Positions 10,937-13,260 of a stretch of DNA of 13,260 bases are shown here, in pieces; the stretch's first letter is position 1, and every line of letters starts with the position of its first letter. Origin of the DNA: Candidatus Daviesbacteria bacterium RIFCSPHIGHO2_02_FULL_39_12 (GTDB lineage: Bacteria; Patescibacteriota; Microgenomatia; Daviesbacterales; UBA10151). The notes beneath the pieces are model-generated. The model saw only the letters and a program-made list of their open reading frames with translations. It was not told the DNA's origin and did no database searches. Where the stretch lies: NCBI GenBank assembly GCA_001777055.1, contig MFCX01000038.1, positions 1,209 through 14,468 on the forward strand. Direction: 5' to 3'. The position numbers and the translations under genes were made by a program.

Positions 10937-13114
10937 ATGGATAAGATATACGATCAAACTAAGATTGAACAAAAGTGGTATAAATTTTGGGAAGAAGAGG
11001 GATTTTTTAAAGCAGACCCTGACTCTTCCAAACCCGCCTATGGCTTACTGATCCCCCCGCCTAATTTAACCGGTTCCCCTCATTTAGGCCATGCTATGCA
11101 ACATGCTATTTTAGACGCTGTTGCCAGATTTAAAAGAATACAGGGCTTTGATGTATTGCTTTTGCCGGGAGTTGACCATGCCGGTATTCAGTTTGAAGGA
11201 ACTTTGAATAAATTATTAGAAAAAGAGGGTACTTCCAGACAAAAATTGGGTAGAGAAGAATGGTTAAAAAGAGCCTGGCAATTTAAGGAGGAGATTTATA
11301 AAACTTTTCATGATACCTGGACAGTATTTGGTTTATCTGCTGACTGGTCCAGGGAAGTTTTTACTTTGGAACCAAAAGTGCAAAGAGCGGTTTTAGAAGA
11401 ATTTAAAAGCTTTTGGGAGCAAAATTTGCTTTATAAAGGAGCTTACATTGTCCAGTGGTGCCCCAAAGACCAAACAGCCATTGAAGATGTGGAAATGGAA
11501 TATGAAGAAAGAAAAGATAAGCTTTACTATTTGCAGTATGGACCTCTAATCATTGCCACTACCCGTCCTGAAACTAAGTTTGGTGATACGGCCATGGCTG
11601 TAAATCCCAATGATAAAAGATATGAGCAGTTTGTCGGCAAAGAGTTTGAAATTAAAACCTTAAATGGACCAAGAAAGATGAAGGTGATTGCTGATAAGGC
11701 AATTGACCCCAAGTTTGGCACAGGAGCTGAAAAAGTGACACCAGGACATGACATTTTAGATTATGAAATCAGCAAAAGGCATAATTTAGAAATTATCCAT
11801 GTAATTGATAAAAGCGGCAGATTAACCAAAGTCGCCGGCAAATATGCCGGTATGAAATTCCAAGAAGCCAGAGCTGCCATGATCCCTGAGTTAAAAGAAA
11901 AAGGGATTTTGATTAAAGAAGAAGATTATGTACATTCTGTACCGGTTTGCGAAAGATGCAAAACCACTGTTGAACCGATTATTTCCGAGGAGTGGTTTGT
12001 CAAAATGAAACCTTTGACTCAAAAAGCTTTAAAGCGTATGAACGAAATTAATTTCGTCCCCAAAAACTACAAAAAAATCCTCTCTGACTGGATGAAGGAA
12101 ATTCACGATTGGACTATCTCCCGTTCTCTCTGGTGGGGACACAGAATTCCTGTCTGGTATTGCCAAAAATGCAATCCCAACCACTTGGTAGGTAAAGATA
12201 AGGACATGATTATTTCTCTAGAGAAACCAGGCAAAAATTGCCAAACTTGCGGCCAAAAACACTGGGTACAAGACGAACAGGTTTTAGATACCTGGTTTTC
12301 ATCCGGGCTTTGGCCAATGGCAACTTTAGGCTGGCCACAACAATCTAAAGAATTTGAAAAATATTATCCCTGGCAGTTTGAATTATCTGCTCCGGAAATA
12401 AAATATTTATGGATTGCCAGAATGATTATGCTTGGGCTTCATTTTACTAATAAGATTCCTTTTGAAAATATGTTTTTCCACGGCATGATCAGGGATTTGC
12501 AGGGCAGAAAGTTTTCCAAATCTTTGGGCAATGGCATAGATCCTAATAAGTTAAGAAACCAATGGGGCACTGATTCAACCAGAATGGCTTTGTATACTTA
12601 TTCCGCTCCCGGCCGGGATGGCCGGGCTTCCCGCCAGACCATGGATGAAAGGTGTAAAAATTTTAGAAACTTCGGCACTAAACTGCGAAATATCGCCAGA
12701 TTCATCATTGAACTAAAACCGAGCGAAGCGAGTCCTGAACTTGATTCAGGATTTATACAAAAAAAGCCATGGATCCCCGATCAAGTCGGGGATGACAAGC
12801 TACATCCTGATGATAAAAAAATCCTGGATCAATTAAATAAAACTATTCAAGAAGTCACCAAAAATTTAGAAGGTTTTAATCTACATCTGGCTATAGAGAA
12901 ACTTTATGAATTCATTTGGCATCAGTTTGCGGATAAATATATTGAATCCGCTAAAAACAGGAGGACTGAGGCTCAACCGATTTTGGAATATGTATTTAAA
13001 ACTTCTTTGGAGCTTTTGCACCCTTTTATGCCTTTCATAACTGAGGAATTATGGCAAAAACTACCTCACAGGGGTAAAAGTATCATGGCCACCTCTTGGC
13101 CAAGTACTAAGTGA
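10937..13114 (+). CDS. valS: Valyl-tRNA synthetase
   Basis: ValRS charges tRNA-Val and edits Thr-tRNA-Val. ATG 10937 is chosen because MDKIYDQTKIEQKWYKFWEE aligns with the standard ValRS start; the open frame reaches up to 10835 but overlaps the preceding gene. The product has about 725 residues. The class I motifs are HLGH in PPPNLTGSPHLGHAM and KFSKSLGNGIDPNKL (KMSKS loop). The editing domain carries ATTRPETKFGDTAMAVNPND and PGHDILDYE. Zinc-knuckle cysteines occur in CERCKTTVEPIISEEWFVKM and in CQKC...CQTC. The catalytic core ends with TMDERCKNFRNFGTKLRNIA. The linker to the anticodon-binding domain holds about 30 extra residues made of palindromic elements (PSEASPELDSGF and PWIPDQVGDDK). 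The protein ends WPSTK, without the C-terminal coiled coil of bacterial ValRS (E. coli 951 residues); an insertion sequence lies directly beyond. Confidence 0.96.
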   Translation: MDKIYDQTKIEQKWYKFWEEEGFFKADPDSSKPAYGLLIPPPNLTGSPHLGHAMQHAILDAVARFKRIQGFDVLLLPGVDHAGIQFEGTLNKLLEKEGTSRQKLGREEWLKRAWQFKEEIYKTFHDTWTVFGLSADWSREVFTLEPKVQRAVLEEFKSFWEQNLLYKGAYIVQWCPKDQTAIEDVEMEYEERKDKLYYLQYGPLIIATTRPETKFGDTAMAVNPNDKRYEQFVGKEFEIKTLNGPRKMKVIADKAIDPKFGTGAEKVTPGHDILDYEISKRHNLEIIHVIDKSGRLTKVAGKYAGMKFQEARAAMIPELKEKGILIKEEDYVHSVPVCERCKTTVEPIISEEWFVKMKPLTQKALKRMNEINFVPKNYKKILSDWMKEIHDWTISRSLWWGHRIPVWYCQKCNPNHLVGKDKDMIISLEKPGKNCQTCGQKHWVQDEQVLDTWFSSGLWPMATLGWPQQSKEFEKYYPWQFELSAPEIKYLWIARMIMLGLHFTNKIPFENMFFHGMIRDLQGRKFSKSLGNGIDPNKLRNQWGTDSTRMALYTYSAPGRDGRASRQTMDERCKNFRNFGTKLRNIARFIIELKPSEASPELDSGFIQKKPWIPDQVGDDKLHPDDKKILDQLNKTIQEVTKNLEGFNLHLAIEKLYEFIWHQFADKYIESAKNRRTEAQPILEYVFKTSLELLHPFMPFITEELWQKLPHRGKSIMATSWPSTK
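12721..12750 (+). repeat. Repeat element E in valS
   Basis: GAGCGAAGCGAGTC (12721-12734) is the exact reverse complement of 9455-9468 in tsaD. It runs into the hairpin CCTGAA-CTTGA-TTCAGG (12734-12750), whose loop is the reverse complement of the TCAAG loop of elements B and D. It is translated as PSEASPELDSGF. Confidence 0.75.
12771..12797 (+). repeat. Palindromic element D in valS
   Basis: ATCCCCGA (12773-12780), loop TCAAG, TCGGGGAT (12786-12793), then GACA. This is a perfect 8-bp stem differing from element C at the GIY-YIG gene end by one base. It is translated as WIPDQVGDDK between the catalytic and anticodon-binding domains. Confidence 0.9.
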
Positions 13115-13173
13115 ACATTCCTTCCACTCAAGTGCGTAAGTCCTGAAATAATATCTTCAGTGAAATTTCTCTG
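13112..13173 (-). mobile_element. Probable terminal part of an insertion sequence
   Basis: The non-coding stretch between valS and the transposase fragment begins TGAACATTCC (TG is the usual 5' end of IS3-type elements) and contains GTGCGTAAGTCCTG (13132-13145), a string I recall from IS ends. If the element starts at 13112, its first bases supply the valS stop codon. The exact end cannot be set without the other terminus. Confidence 0.4.
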
Positions 13174-13260
13174 TCAAGTACCCTTTTCTTTAGACAGTTT
13201 GTCTCTACTCTCCCTAAACGCTGCTGGGCTCATCTTTAAACTGCTGTGAATCCTTTGGTT
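13174..13260 (-). CDS. Transposase, integrase-core (IS3/IS481 type), C-terminal fragment
   Basis: Reading inward from the window end on the minus strand gives NQRIHSSLKMSPAAFRESRD and then KLSKEKGT, with TGA at 13174-13176. N-x-R-x-H-S-S-L-x-x-x-x-P-A-x-F is the conserved end of the DDE integrase core of IS3/IS481-class transposases (compare NxxRPHSSLxxxTPxEF). Only 28 codons are in the window, so activity and exact family cannot be judged. It is convergent with valS. Confidence 0.75.
   Translation of the reverse strand, partial: NQRIHSSLKMSPAAFRESRDKLSKEKGT

Noticed and set aside
12608..12627. CCCGGC...GCCGGG inverted repeat in valS as a further inserted element
   Set aside because: The encoded APGRDGRASRQTMDERCK belongs to the normal ValRS catalytic core after the KMSKS loop, so the DNA symmetry is probably coincidental.
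1..13260. tRNA or rRNA genes
   Set aside because: I looked for TPsiC-loop (GGTTCRANNCC) patterns with cloverleaf arms on both strands and found no convincing candidate; a tRNA search program would settle it.
1..13260. Alternative genetic code with TGA read as glycine
   Set aside because: TGA ends several genes cleanly (toxin, valS, transposase) and no conserved frame continues through TGA.

Overview
The window looks like a fragment of an AT-rich genome of a reduced, uncultured bacterium, most likely a candidate-phyla-radiation (Patescibacteria) member resembling Microgenomates. This is inferred from several traits: the small gene set, the anchored protein with a C-terminal CMPP...WAKTNCP cysteine motif, short palindromes translated inside housekeeping genes, a short valyl-tRNA synthetase, and promoters whose -10 box sits 6-7 nt before the start codon so that mRNAs should be leaderless. 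TGA acts as a stop, so the code is standard. I could run no searches, so the taxonomy is tentative.

Layout. 1-156: the 3' end of a primary-type sigma factor. 157-917: a poorly conserved stretch holding a probably frameshifted hypothetical gene and a 39-codon ORF, both on the minus strand. 918-1859: a Fic AMPylase fused to an excisionase-type helix-turn-helix. 2011-3137: a phage-like KilA-N gene broken by a GIY-YIG nuclease gene bracketed by palindromic elements, then the orphan tail of an antirepressor-like protein. 3218-4055: a small membrane protein and a Phd/YefM-RelE-type toxin-antitoxin pair. 4076-4936 (minus): an anchored surface protein. 5047-6703: a small membrane protein and a DUF4143-type AAA ATPase. 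6798-8721 (minus): a two-gene operon of unknown role, made of a membrane-anchored Rossmann/methyltransferase-like protein and a HELGH zinc-peptidase-like protein, each with an apparent one-base frameshift. 8690-8977: a 5'-truncated Doc toxin lying against the operon start. 9026-13114: a small ORF, tsaD, a small hypothetical ORF and valS, all on the plus strand. 13112-13260: the end of an insertion sequence with a transposase C-terminus.

How the parts relate. tsaD (tRNA t6A) and valS (Val-tRNA) are core translation genes, while the rest is accessory and rich in toxin, nuclease and phage-type genes. A palindrome family links the two worlds. Copies flank the GIY-YIG nuclease and form its C-terminus. 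A nearly identical copy is translated in frame inside valS, and related hairpins, two with target-duplication-like direct repeats, are translated inside tsaD. The most interesting hypothesis is that the GIY-YIG nuclease and these hairpins form a REP/RAYT-like mobilisation system. The second theme is systematic leaderless initiation.
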